Assembly (NCBI GenBank): GCA_947478905.1
Contig: CANJXG010000006.1
Location: forward strand, 1 to 51,307
Origin: Coxiellaceae bacterium
GTDB lineage: Bacteria; Pseudomonadota; Gammaproteobacteria; Berkiellales; Berkiellaceae
Direction: 5' to 3'
Length of the DNA stretch: 51,307 nucleotides
A program made the position numbers and the translations under genes. Shown here piece after piece: positions 29,699 through 39,239 of the stretch. Under the pieces are notes generated by a model. It worked only from the letters and a program-made list of their open reading frames with translations, did no database searches and had not been told where the DNA came from. How positions within the stretch are numbered: the stretch's first letter is position 1; each line of letters begins with the position of its first letter.

Positions 29699-30190
29699 AT
29701 GTCTATAGAGAGCACAGAAAATACAGAAAAAAGTTCATCGGTTAACCCCGCTCAACCCGATGTTGGGCTGGAAAAAACCACTGAAAAAGTCGCTGGAAAA
29801 AAAGGCAAAGATAAAGCAGGACGTAAGAAAAAAGTAAAAAGACATGTAGAGCATGTTGTCGTTCACATTAATGCTTCTTTTAACAATACGAAGATTACGG
29901 TGGCTGATCTAGATGGTAATTCGCTTACCTGGTCATTTTCTGGTGAACGTAAGTTCCGTGGTTCTCGTAAAAGTACTCCTTTTGCTGGACAAGTTGCTGC
30001 AATGCATGCGCTTCAAAAAGCTAAAGAGCTTTATGGCATTCAAACTGCTAAAGTCCGTGTTAAAGGACCTGGGCCAGGTCGCGATGCTGCAATACGTGCA
30101 GTGAGAGATTTTGCAACGATAATTGAAATTCTGGATGTAACACCAGTTCCCCATAATGGTTGTAGAGCGCCCAAAGAGCGTCGAGTTTAA
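29699..30190 (+). CDS. rpsK: 30S ribosomal protein S11 with N-terminal extension
   Basis: S11 forms part of the 30S platform near the E site. From about residue 45 the protein is normal S11: H-V-V-V-H-I-N-A-S-F-N-N-T-K-I-T-V, F-R-G-S-R-K-S-T-P-F-A and K-G-P-G-P-G-R-D-A-A-I-R, ending H-N-G-C-R-A-P-K-E-R-R-V. The total of 163 residues exceeds the usual about 129 because of a 34-residue N-terminal extension, polar and acidic first (MSIESTENTEKSSS), then Lys-rich. The sequence at the central turn (S-F-S-G-E-R-K-F-R-G) also differs from the usual A-G-G-S-G-F-R-G. No internal ATG offers a shorter start. Confidence 0.93.
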   Translation: MSIESTENTEKSSSVNPAQPDVGLEKTTEKVAGKKGKDKAGRKKKVKRHVEHVVVHINASFNNTKITVADLDGNSLTWSFSGERKFRGSRKSTPFAGQVAAMHALQKAKELYGIQTAKVRVKGPGPGRDAAIRAVRDFATIIEILDVTPVPHNGCRAPKERRV

Positions 30191-30222
30191 CGATTAATAA
30201 ATAAATATAAGGTATTTGAGAA

Positions 30223-30840
30223 ATGGCTAGATACACTGGAGCAACGTGTCGGATATCCAGGCGCTACAAGAAAGATCTTGATTTTAAATCAGGCGATATA
30301 GAATCAAAATGTAAGTTTGCCACCCCACCAGGTCAGCATGGTCAACGCCGTGCGCGTGAGACAGGGTATGGATTGCAATTAATTGAAAAGCAATCATTAA
30401 GAATGAAGTACTGGATGCTAGAAAAACCATTTAGAAATTTATATAAAGAAGCGGCTAGCATGACAGGCGCAACAGGTACTATTTTGTTGCAATTATTGGA
30501 ATCTCGTTTAGATAATGTTGTCTATCGTATGGGTTTTGCTATAACTCGTCGTGAATCTAGACAATTAGTAGCGCATAAATCGATTATGGTAAATGGTAGA
30601 TGTGTGAACATTGCTTCTTATCGTGTAAAAGTGGGTGATGTAGTCTCTATAAGAGAAAGAAGTAAGGGACAAATTCGCATACAAGATGCGCTCAAAAGAG
30701 CCCAAACTGGCAGTGGAATATCTGCATGGCTAGAGGTTGATTTTACATCATTCTCTGGAGAGCTAAAACGCTTACCGGATAGAGATGAGCTGCCATCGGA
30801 TATTGATGAGCAGAAAATTGTAGAGTTATACTCTAAATAG
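30223..30840 (+). CDS. rpsD: 30S ribosomal protein S4
   Basis: S4 initiates 30S assembly and in E. coli represses the alpha operon. The 205-residue product has the family N-terminus (M-A-R-Y-T-G), the P-P-G-Q-H-G-Q-R-R segment and the S4 RNA-binding domain [12 protein letters not shown]. The C-terminal region is normal. It lies 32 nt after rpsK and 38 nt before rpoA. Confidence 0.97.
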   Translation: MARYTGATCRISRRYKKDLDFKSGDIESKCKFATPPGQHGQRRARETGYGLQLIEKQSLRMKYWMLEKPFRNLYKEAASMTGATGTILLQLLESRLDNVVYRMGFAITRRESRQLVAHKSIMVNGRCVNIASYRVKVGDVVSIRERSKGQIRIQDALKRAQTGSGISAWLEVDFTSFSGELKRLPDRDELPSDIDEQKIVELYSK

Positions 30841-30878
30841 CATGCATTTATCTATCTAAAATTGGAGGAATTCAGCTA

Positions 30879-31886
30879 ATGTCACGTCTATTTTTAAAGC
30901 CTCGAAATATTCTTGTACAAAAAATAGGAAAGAATCATAATAGGATTACTTTAGAGCCTTTTGAGCGCGGCTTTGGAGATACTTTAGGGAATGCACTACG
31001 TCGTCTCTTGTTATCTTCAATGACAGGGTGTGCGGCTGTAGAAGCTCAAATAGAGGGAGTCGAGCACGAGTATACTGCTCCTGTAGGCGTACTAGAGGAT
31101 GTCATTGGAATTATGTTGAATCTTAAAGGAATTGCCTTTAAAATCCATAGTACTGAAAAAGATGAAGTGACATTGGTATTAGAAAAATCTGGAATAGGTC
31201 CCATTAAGGCATCCGATATTACTTTAGAGCATGATGTAGAGATTATGAATCCAGATCATGTTATTGCCAATTTGACTGCTGATCGTCATTTCAAAATGAC
31301 ATTGAAAGTGGCTAAAGGCCGTGGGTATGAGTCCAGTGCAGCTCGTAAATTAGAAGAAGAACAGCAAGGTGGCGCAACAGGCGTGTGTCGTTTACAGTTA
31401 GATGCTTCTTTCTCTCCTGTTCGTAAAGTGACTTATTCTGTTGAAAGAGCACGTGTTGAAGGCCGTACTGATTTAGATAAGTTGATTATTGATTTAGAAA
31501 CCAATGGAACTATTGATCCTGAAGATGCCGTTCGCAGTGCAGCGACAATTTTGGCCGATCAATTATCTGTTTTTGTAGAATTAAAAAGCGAAGAAAAACT
31601 ATATCAGGAACAAAGAGAGATTCATATTGATCCTATATTGTTATCTCCGGTGGATGAACTAGAATTAACCGTTCGTTCAGCAAATTGCTTGAAAGCCGAA
31701 AATATTTTTTATATAGGTGATCTAGTACTACGAACAGAGATGGAATTATTAAAAACTCCGAATTTGGGTAAAAAATCTTTAACTGAAATTAAAGATGTAT
31801 TAACTTCTCGGGGATTGTCTCTTGGAATGAAACTTGAAGGATGGCCTCCGGCCTCTTTGGAAAAGCTGAAATTAGAAGTTTCTTGA
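30879..31886 (+). CDS. rpoA: DNA-directed RNA polymerase subunit alpha
   Basis: Alpha dimerises to scaffold polymerase assembly; its C-terminal domain binds UP elements and activators. The 335-residue protein contains the dimerisation core with [22 protein letters not shown]. The CTD has the helix-hairpin-helix [12 protein letters not shown] and [12 protein letters not shown]. It is preceded by TTGGAGGAA and followed by rplQ after 38 nt. Confidence 0.98.
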   Translation: MSRLFLKPRNILVQKIGKNHNRITLEPFERGFGDTLGNALRRLLLSSMTGCAAVEAQIEGVEHEYTAPVGVLEDVIGIMLNLKGIAFKIHSTEKDEVTLVLEKSGIGPIKASDITLEHDVEIMNPDHVIANLTADRHFKMTLKVAKGRGYESSAARKLEEEQQGGATGVCRLQLDASFSPVRKVTYSVERARVEGRTDLDKLIIDLETNGTIDPEDAVRSAATILADQLSVFVELKSEEKLYQEQREIHIDPILLSPVDELELTVRSANCLKAENIFYIGDLVLRTEMELLKTPNLGKKSLTEIKDVLTSRGLSLGMKLEGWPPASLEKLKLEVS

Positions 31887-31924
31887 TTAAAAATTAAAAA
31901 TTTGTAAAAAATTAGGATTAAAAA

Positions 31925-32308
31925 ATGCGTCATCGTCATTCTGGTCGCCAGTTAAATCGTAATAGTTCACACCGTAAAGCTATGTTTGCTAATATGGTAA
32001 ATGCAGTATTAAGGCATGAAGTTATTAAAACAACCTTACCAAAAGCTAAATCTTTACGGGTTATTGCAGAGCCTTTTATTACGCTAGGCAAAGTGGATAG
32101 CGTTGCGAATCGTCGCTTGGCTTTCAATCGTTTACGAGATAAAGAAATGGTTGCAAAATTATTTACTGACATTGGTCCTCGTAATAAAGAGCGAACTGGT
32201 GGATATTTGCGCATTTTAAAGTGTGGATTTCGTAAAGGAGATAATGCGCCTATGGCTATTATTGGCTTTGTGGATCGTGCACCCGTAACTGAAGAAGAAG
32301 TAAGTTAA
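31925..32308 (+). CDS. rplQ: 50S ribosomal protein L17
   Basis: L17 lies at the peptide tunnel exit. The 127-residue product starts [17 protein letters not shown] and contains [11 protein letters not shown] and [17 protein letters not shown]. It is the last gene of the alpha operon; a terminator-like hairpin lies downstream, ahead of rpsF. Confidence 0.97.
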   Translation: MRHRHSGRQLNRNSSHRKAMFANMVNAVLRHEVIKTTLPKAKSLRVIAEPFITLGKVDSVANRRLAFNRLRDKEMVAKLFTDIGPRNKERTGGYLRILKCGFRKGDNAPMAIIGFVDRAPVTEEEVS

Positions 32309-32345
32309 TAAAAATTTGTGAAATCTAAATATTAGATTTTCTCCT

Positions 32346-32380
32346 TGCTCTTTAAATTGTAAAATTTTAGAGAGCTTTTT
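32346..32380 (+). terminator. Terminator-like hairpin with boxA-like 5' arm before rpsF
   Basis: GCTCTTTAAA (32347-32356) pairs with TTTAGAGAGC (32366-32375), one G-T pair included, and TTTTT follows at 32376-32380. The 5' arm together with the preceding T reads TGCTCTTTAA (32346-32355), the core of the boxA antitermination sequence bound by NusB-S10. The hairpin lies between rplQ and rpsF, so it may end the alpha operon or act as a switchable leader of rpsF. Confidence 0.55.
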
Positions 32381-32400
32381 GTAAACCATGAGGAGTGTTT

Positions 32401-32796
32401 ATGCGTCATTATGAAATTGTACTTTTGATTCATCCGGATCAAAGTTCTCAAGTTCCCGCTATGATAGATCGTTATAAGGCTATTATAGAAAAAAACGGTG
32501 GTAAAATACATCGCGAAGAAGATTGGGGGAGAAGACCTTTAGCTTATTCTATTAATAAAGCTTATAAAGCACATTATTTAATGTTTAATATCGAATGTGA
32601 TCAAGAAGCATTAAACGATTTAGAATATGCATTCCGTTATAATGATGCTGTTTTAAGAAAACTCGTTATTAAACGCGATTCAGCAATTACAACCCCTTCG
32701 CATATGATGAAACCCGATGATGAAAAAGAGTCACGCGGTGGGTATCATCAATCTTCTAGCGAAGAGTATGCACAATCCGATGAAGGAGATAATTAA
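32401..32796 (+). CDS. rpsF: 30S ribosomal protein S6
   Basis: S6 forms a platform heterodimer with S18. The ATG at 32401 follows TGAGGAG and gives 131 residues starting [15 protein letters not shown]; an in-frame GTG two codons upstream is rejected. [12 protein letters not shown] and Y-L-M-F-N-I-E-C are typical. The C-terminal tail is acidic and rich in Ser/Glu, the region that is glutamylated in E. coli. rpsR follows after 1 nt. Confidence 0.96.
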   Translation: MRHYEIVLLIHPDQSSQVPAMIDRYKAIIEKNGGKIHREEDWGRRPLAYSINKAYKAHYLMFNIECDQEALNDLEYAFRYNDAVLRKLVIKRDSAITTPSHMMKPDDEKESRGGYHQSSSEEYAQSDEGDN

Positions 32797-32797
32797 T

Positions 32798-33055
32798 ATG
32801 GGTATGGCGAACACATGGCGTGCTAAAAGCAATAAAAAGAAATTTTGTCCTTTTACACAAGGTAAAATTCCAGTTGATTTTATATCTTATACCAATCTAA
32901 GATTTTTAAGAAAATATATAGGCATAACAGGTAAAATTGTGCCTAGTCGTATAACTGGTGTTAAGAATATTTACCAACATAAACTAACGCAAGAAATTAA
33001 AAGAGCACGCTTTTTAGCGTTGATTGCTTATTGCGATAGACATGACATGTATTAA
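32798..33055 (+). CDS. rpsR: 30S ribosomal protein S18
   Basis: S18 pairs with S6 on the 30S platform. The ATG at 32798, nine nt after AAGGAG, gives 85 residues starting M-G-M-A-N-T-W-R-A; an open frame reaching back to 32717 lies inside rpsF and is rejected. The family core is clear: F-C-P-F-T, I-D-F-like V-D-F-I-S-Y-T-N-L-R-F-L-R-K-Y, G-K-I-V-P-S-R-I-T-G and the R-A-R-F-L-A-L-I-A-Y ending. Confidence 0.95.
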   Translation: MGMANTWRAKSNKKKFCPFTQGKIPVDFISYTNLRFLRKYIGITGKIVPSRITGVKNIYQHKLTQEIKRARFLALIAYCDRHDMY

Positions 33056-33077
33056 AGAATATTAAGGGGACTCTACA

Positions 33078-33530
33078 ATGCAAATTATTCTGCTTGAAGA
33101 CGTAAGAAATTTAGGAAAGTTTGGCGAAGAAAAGACAGTAGCGGGTGGTTATTTTCGTAACCATTTATATCCAACAGGTAAAGCGCTTCCTGCATCAGCT
33201 CGTAATCGAGTAAAATTTGAAGCAATGGAAGCTGAGCTTAAATCGGTCTTAAATGATCGTTTATTAAGTTCACAAAAAAGAGCGGCTGAAATTTCTGCTA
33301 TCGAACTCAATTTTATTATGAAATCGAGTGATGAAGGAAAACTCTACGGTTCTATTGGAACTTCCGAGATTAGCAAAGCATTTAAAGAAAAAGGATTCGA
33401 TGTTAAAAGGCAAGAAATTCGTTTGCCTATGGGCCCTATTCGTGAAATAGGTGATTATGAAATTGATATTCAGCCTCATGCTGAAGTCACCTGTACTGTT
33501 AAAATATCAGTTGGTTCTGATAAAGAATAG
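33078..33530 (+). CDS. rplI: 50S ribosomal protein L9
   Basis: L9 has two globular domains joined by a long helix and limits ribosome slippage and crowding. The 150-residue protein starts M-Q-I-I-L-L-E-D-V-R-N-L-G-K and has the N-domain G-G-Y-F-R-N-H-L-Y-P-T-G-K-A. The C-domain contains G-K-L-Y-G-S-I-G-T and the ending L-P-M-G-P-I-R-E-I-G-D-Y-E. It ends the rpsF-rpsR-rplI unit and is followed by a terminator. Confidence 0.97.
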   Translation: MQIILLEDVRNLGKFGEEKTVAGGYFRNHLYPTGKALPASARNRVKFEAMEAELKSVLNDRLLSSQKRAAEISAIELNFIMKSSDEGKLYGSIGTSEISKAFKEKGFDVKRQEIRLPMGPIREIGDYEIDIQPHAEVTCTVKISVGSDKE

Positions 33531-33542
33531 ATTTGAAAAATG

Positions 33543-33577
33543 AAATAAACCCAGAAGTCACATTTTGGGTTTATTTT
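33543..33577 (+). terminator. Terminator after rplI
   Basis: An 11-bp stem (33543-33553, AAATAAACCCA, with 33566-33576) has a 12-nt loop, and the 3' arm ends in a T-rich run. AT-rich on the outside and GC-rich near the loop, it is a typical rho-independent stop separating the ribosomal-protein unit from dnaB. Confidence 0.65.
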
Positions 33578-33593
33578 AAAAAAATATAGAATA

Positions 33594-33611
33594 CTCTCTC
33601 TCTCTCTCTCT
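33594..33611 (+). repeat. (CT)9 microsatellite upstream of dnaB
   Basis: Nine uninterrupted CT units followed by T-rich sequence, 30 nt before the dnaB start codon and just before its ribosome-binding site AGGATAA. Dinucleotide tracts of this length are prone to slipped-strand length change; here it is in the untranslated region, so it could only tune expression. Confidence 0.85.
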
Positions 33612-33640
33612 TTTTCTTTTTAGGATAACCATTATCAACT

Positions 33641-35023
33641 ATGATTCCTAATGCTCCCTCTCCTAATTCTGATTTAATAAAAACGCCTCCTCACTCTATT
33701 GAGGCCGAGCAAGCCGTATTAGGCGGGCTTATGCTTTCAAATCAAGATCAAGCTTGGGATCAAGCAGTGGAACGTGTTAAGGCAGAAGATTTCTATCGAC
33801 GCGAGCATCAACTTATTTTTAAAGCCATGATAAGCTTAGTAGCAGAACGTCAGCCACTAGATGTTATTACGGTTTCAGAATGTCTAAAAAAATCAGAACG
33901 TTTAAATGATGTGGGCGGCTTAGCCTATATTGGTGAGCTTGCCAATAATACGCCTAGTGCCGCTAATATTAGTGCTTATGCTGATATTGTGCATGAACGG
34001 GCTATTTTGCGAGAGTTAGTCTCTGTTGGTACAGAAATTACTGAGTCGGCATTTCGACCTGATGGGCGCTCTAGCGGTGAAATTTTAGATAGTGCTGAGC
34101 AGAAAGTTTTTAATATAGCAGAGCGTGGCAATAAAGGGCCTGGTCCTGAAGAAATTAAGAAAATTTTGGCTCGCTCTATTACTCAAATAGAAACGCGTGC
34201 CAAAGATCAAAATGCTATCAGTGGTATTTCCACCGGATTTAAGGATTTTGATAAATTAACTACAGGATTACATGCAGGAGAGTTAATTGTTATTGCTGGT
34301 CGGCCTTCTATGGGTAAAACCTCATTTGCAATGAATATTGCAGAATATGCTGCTATAAAAAGTGAGAAATCCGTTTTAGTCTTTAGTATGGAAATGTCTG
34401 GAGAAGATTTAGCCACGCGTATGTTATCTTCTATAGGGCGTGTGGATCAAAATAAACTACGAACTGGAAATATGGCAGATGCGGATTGGGCTAGAATCAG
34501 TAGTGCGGTAGTTACTTTAAATAGTGCCAAATTATATATTGATGAATCTCCTTCTTTATCCCCAATTGAATTAAGAGCGCGGGCTCGTCGGATTGCTAGA
34601 GAAAGTGATTTAGGCTTAATTGTGATTGATTATTTACAATTAATGCGTTTATCTGGTCATGTTGAAAATAGAACCGCTGAGATTTCTGAAATTTCACGTT
34701 CTTTAAAAGCCCTTGCAAAAGAACTAAAAGTGCCTGTTATTGCCTTGTCTCAGTTAAATCGGAGTTTAGAACAAAGACCGAATAAACGACCGATTATGTC
34801 TGATTTACGTGAATCAGGTGCTATTGAGCAAGATGCAGATTTAATTGCCTTTATTTACAGAGATGAAGTCTATAATGAAGACAGTCCAGATAAAGGGTCT
34901 GCTGAAATTATTCTTGGAAAACACCGTAATGGGCCTATTGGGACTTTACGATTAACTTTCGTTGGACACTGTACTCGATTTGATAATTTTATGAGCGAAC
35001 AAGCGTTTATACCAGCAGGATAA
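33641..35023 (+). CDS. dnaB: Replicative DNA helicase DnaB
   Basis: DnaB is the hexameric helicase of the replication fork. The 460-residue protein has the N-terminal primase-interacting domain beginning P-P-H-S-I-E-A-E-Q-A-V-L-G-G. The RecA-like domain has Walker A A-G-R-P-S-M-G-K-T-S (residues 219-228), then V-I-D-Y-L-Q-L-M and L-S-Q-L-N-R-S-L-E-Q-R. It ends with D-A-D-L-I-A-F-I-Y-R-D-E and the K-H-R-N-G-P motif. No intein is present. It follows rplI, as in many gammaproteobacteria, and is 3 nt upstream of alr. Confidence 0.98.
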   Translation: MIPNAPSPNSDLIKTPPHSIEAEQAVLGGLMLSNQDQAWDQAVERVKAEDFYRREHQLIFKAMISLVAERQPLDVITVSECLKKSERLNDVGGLAYIGELANNTPSAANISAYADIVHERAILRELVSVGTEITESAFRPDGRSSGEILDSAEQKVFNIAERGNKGPGPEEIKKILARSITQIETRAKDQNAISGISTGFKDFDKLTTGLHAGELIVIAGRPSMGKTSFAMNIAEYAAIKSEKSVLVFSMEMSGEDLATRMLSSIGRVDQNKLRTGNMADADWARISSAVVTLNSAKLYIDESPSLSPIELRARARRIARESDLGLIVIDYLQLMRLSGHVENRTAEISEISRSLKALAKELKVPVIALSQLNRSLEQRPNKRPIMSDLRESGAIEQDADLIAFIYRDEVYNEDSPDKGSAEIILGKHRNGPIGTLRLTFVGHCTRFDNFMSEQAFIPAG

Positions 35024-35026
35024 TAA

Positions 35027-36109
35027 ATGGGCAGAAGCATTATTGCAAACATCTCTCAAAGTGCCATACAGCATAATTTGCAACGTATTCGAGAGATGGC
35101 TCCGGGTAAGAAAATTATCGCTATGGTTAAAGCAAATGGGTATGGCCATGGTATGGTGTCTGTTGCTAAAGCTATTCCTGAGGTGGATGCTTTTGGAGTT
35201 GCCAGTATTGAAGAAGCTATTTTGCTTCGAAAATCAGGGGTTCAAACCGATATTATTTTAATGGAAGGTGTTTTTTCTCAAGAAGATATCCAAGCTGTTC
35301 AACAATATGATTTTATTCAAGTAGTGCATGCACCTTATCAAGTTGAGATTTTAAAAAAACAGGTTTATCCTTTTAAAATTTGGTTAAAAATTAATACAGG
35401 GATGAATCGGTTGGGATTTGCGCCTAAGCAATTTGTAATCGCTTATGATGAAATTATTGCTTTAGGATATATTGAGCTCATTGGTTTTATGACGCATTTT
35501 GCTAAAGCAGATCATAAGCAAGATGATATGACAAAGCGTCAGCGTGACTTATTTTTTAAAACAGTGGGGTCCCGAACAGGGGCCTATTCTCTTTGTAATT
35601 CTGCAGGTATTGTGCATTGGCCAGAGTGTCAGGGAGATTGGGTGCGGCCTGGGCTATTATTGGTGGGGGCCTCTCCTTTTTCAGATTGTACCGGATCTGA
35701 TTTGGGTCTAAAACCCGCTATGAACTTAGTATCTACTTTAATTGCGATTCAGTGGGTTACAGCAGGAGAGCAGGTAGGGTATGCGGGCACATGGGTTAAT
35801 TCTTTGGAAGATCGTCTTGTAGGGGTGGTTGCCATTGGATATGGAGATGGGTATCCCTGGCATGCTCAAAATGGCACCCCTGTATTGATTCATAACCAGC
35901 AAGTCCCCTTGATAGGGCGGGTTTCTATGGATATGATTACCGTTGATTTAACAAGCCTCTTACAACACCAAATTCAGCCTAAAATCGGGGATATAGTGAC
36001 TTTATGGGGAGATAATTTACCCATTGAGCATGTGGCTACGCATGCAGGTACTGTGCCTTGGGAGTTGTTTTGCAGATTGACCGAACGTGTTACCATGCAA
36101 ATGGTGTAG
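35027..36109 (+). CDS. alr: Alanine racemase
   Basis: Alr interconverts L- and D-alanine using pyridoxal phosphate and supplies D-Ala for peptidoglycan. The 360-residue protein has the PLP lysine K35 in A-M-V-K-A-N-G-Y-G-H-G, the TIM-barrel segments with H-F-A-K-A-D and the catalytic-tyrosine region V-G-Y-A-G-T-W. The C-terminal segment G-R-V-S-M-D-M-I-T-V-D is also present. It starts 3 nt after dnaB, so the two are coupled. The stop codon overlaps the left arm of a 13-bp inverted repeat. Confidence 0.97.
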   Translation: MGRSIIANISQSAIQHNLQRIREMAPGKKIIAMVKANGYGHGMVSVAKAIPEVDAFGVASIEEAILLRKSGVQTDIILMEGVFSQEDIQAVQQYDFIQVVHAPYQVEILKKQVYPFKIWLKINTGMNRLGFAPKQFVIAYDEIIALGYIELIGFMTHFAKADHKQDDMTKRQRDLFFKTVGSRTGAYSLCNSAGIVHWPECQGDWVRPGLLLVGASPFSDCTGSDLGLKPAMNLVSTLIAIQWVTAGEQVGYAGTWVNSLEDRLVGVVAIGYGDGYPWHAQNGTPVLIHNQQVPLIGRVSMDMITVDLTSLLQHQIQPKIGDIVTLWGDNLPIEHVATHAGTVPWELFCRLTERVTMQMV

Positions 36110-36138
36110 GATATACCAGATACAATCTGGTATATCCT
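36108..36138. terminator. 13-bp perfect inverted repeat at the end of alr
   Basis: AGGATATACCAGA (36108-36120) and its exact complement (36126-36138) flank a 5-nt loop and include the last bases of the alr stop codon. It sits between convergent genes (alr ends at 36109, the - strand gene ends at 36153). No clear U-run follows on either side, so it is either a bidirectional transcript-stabilising or termination hairpin. Confidence 0.55.
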
Positions 36139-36152
36139 GCTATGCTTACAAA

Positions 36153-37586
36153 TTATTTATTTTTTCTTCTAGCTTGCGAAGCGTCAGATGGTAATCCTGC
36201 ATATTCTAAAATAGTACGTAGTACGTCTGTTTTTTCAAAGGGATTTGCTACATTTTTGTCAAATAAATTAGCTAATATCACTTCCGGAGTATTAGTCAAA
36301 TATTGATTCTCAAGCGTTGGTTTTTCCTCTACACTTATTTCTATTTTTTTATAAGGCTTATTAGTAGTTCTCCTTTCTGTGCTATCTGTTACAGTATTCA
36401 CAGTAATTAAAAGGGAAGGTTCAACTACAACTTCTTTCTCTTGTTTATAGGTTATGCCATGTAATAACTGGCCCCCAATATTATAGTTTGTTAAAACTAT
36501 TAAATTTGAATTCACGGCAAATCTGCTACTTATATTTGTATTGGCATCGGCAGGATGTATTTCTGAAAACGGCCTAAAGATTTTACAATCAATAACATCA
36601 TTAACTGCATAACTACAAAAATCACCTTCTGTTCTTTGTAAACATGTTTGTGATCCATCGTTGTTGATTTTCATCATTGATAAATACTTGGTAAAAGCTA
36701 TAGGCATTATTATTAATAAGCTAATATTCGCTGGAGAGCTATTGGAAAATTTATGCGCTTCTGAAGGTTTGGACCAAATAAAACAATTTAATAATTGACA
36801 GGTTGCATCATAAGCCCAAAAATTAGCAGTATATCTAAAAAACCTCTCCTGACCTTTATTTTTTTTGTCACGGTTGGGAAAAATACTCTTTTTACATGCT
36901 GATAACGGTTCTTGCAAAAAGCTTATATTATTACAGTCTGCATTCCAGTGTGTTAATAACTTTAGAACCACATCAAATCTGCCATTTAATTCACGGAAAA
37001 GATTCTCAACATTTATTTTAGTGATACTTTTTTGTGAATGCAGGTAAGCGGTTAAGTGATTCTTCTCAATTTTATATGTGATAGAATCTTGGGTTGGTTC
37101 TAAAATGGTTTTTTCAATATGTAAACATAAATCTCGATAAGCATGAATAGCGATAATCGTTTCTAATGTGTCATAATATTGCCCTATTATTTTAGGTTCA
37201 GGTTTATAACCAGATGCGCCTGTTTTAGCTTGTATTCTTGTAGGTCCTTCCAAACTAAGTGGTCTCTCTAGCGGTGTCTCTAAATCAGGATTTGGCTTTA
37301 AATCAGGATCTTCGTTTAAGTCAGGATCTTCGTTTAAGTCAGGATCTGCCTCAAAATCTTCGTCTAAGTCAAGCTTTGAATGAAGTTCAACTTCTTTTTG
37401 AGGCAGTTTATTCCAGCTATAGATTATTAAACTTACAATACTGATGACCACAGCAGTAGAAATAAGTGCAACTGCAAATATTGCAGCAAGTTGAACGGCT
37501 ACAACAGACGTAGCTACTCCTAAAAAAGCAAGTAGGGGCTGAGTATTGACAAGCAAAGTAGTGATAAAAAGCTCAATTGGGGTCAC
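36153..37586 (-). CDS. Hypothetical membrane protein with acidic repeat
   Basis: I do not recognise this 477-residue protein. Residues about 5-57 are strongly hydrophobic and probably form two membrane-spanning helices, followed by a basic-to-acidic linker. Residues about 78-102 hold a repeat of D-P-D-L-N-E type, encoded by 18-bp DNA units. The rest (about 130-477) is soluble-looking, with scattered cysteines, and ends in a basic R-R-K-N-K. It lies on the - strand opposite alr and downstream of an LRR protein, in a region of lineage-specific genes. A membrane-anchored secreted or effector protein is possible but unproven. The 18-bp repeat suggests recent length change. Confidence 0.7.
   Translation of the reverse strand: MTPIELFITTLLVNTQPLLAFLGVATSVVAVQLAAIFAVALISTAVVISIVSLIIYSWNKLPQKEVELHSKLDLDEDFEADPDLNEDPDLNEDPDLKPNPDLETPLERPLSLEGPTRIQAKTGASGYKPEPKIIGQYYDTLETIIAIHAYRDLCLHIEKTILEPTQDSITYKIEKNHLTAYLHSQKSITKINVENLFRELNGRFDVVLKLLTHWNADCNNISFLQEPLSACKKSIFPNRDKKNKGQERFFRYTANFWAYDATCQLLNCFIWSKPSEAHKFSNSSPANISLLIIMPIAFTKYLSMMKINNDGSQTCLQRTEGDFCSYAVNDVIDCKIFRPFSEIHPADANTNISSRFAVNSNLIVLTNYNIGGQLLHGITYKQEKEVVVEPSLLITVNTVTDSTERRTTNKPYKKIEISVEEKPTLENQYLTNTPEVILANLFDKNVANPFEKTDVLRTILEYAGLPSDASQARRKNK
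37285..37356 (-). repeat. 18-bp tandem repeat (four units)
   Basis: Two perfect copies (37303-37320 and 37321-37338) with diverged copies on each side encode D-P-D-L-N-E-like hexapeptides on the - strand. The unit length is a multiple of three, so copy-number change would keep the frame of the host gene. Confidence 0.8.
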
Positions 37587-37737
37587 AATAACGTCTCCAC
37601 ATAATTCTAAAAAACAAATTTTTATTGATTACGCTAACTATGCCGTATTTAAAATAAAAATACAATTCTCCATGTGTGACGACCCGCCAGGGTTTACTTA
37701 AAAACCACTGACGGATTTCCAGGGGTTACCTCAGAAA

Positions 37738-39084
<1,347 letters not shown>

Positions 39085-39239
39085 AGAATACTTCTCCTGT
39101 CAGTTATAGTTTTCAATAGCGAGGACGCTAACATACATCAGAGTCATTATGCAAATATATTTCCTGATTGTAGCCGCAAGTTAGAAAGTTCCGGTTTGGG
39201 GGGCAGGTATGGATCAGAAAGATGATGAGTCAACACGGT

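Noticed and set aside
32717-32797. Longer frame for rpsR
   Set aside because: It lies inside rpsF; the ATG at 32798 has AAGGAG and fits the S18 N-terminus.
37285-37356. CRISPR-like repeats
   Set aside because: Units are adjacent without spacers and lie in a coding frame; they are a protein repeat.
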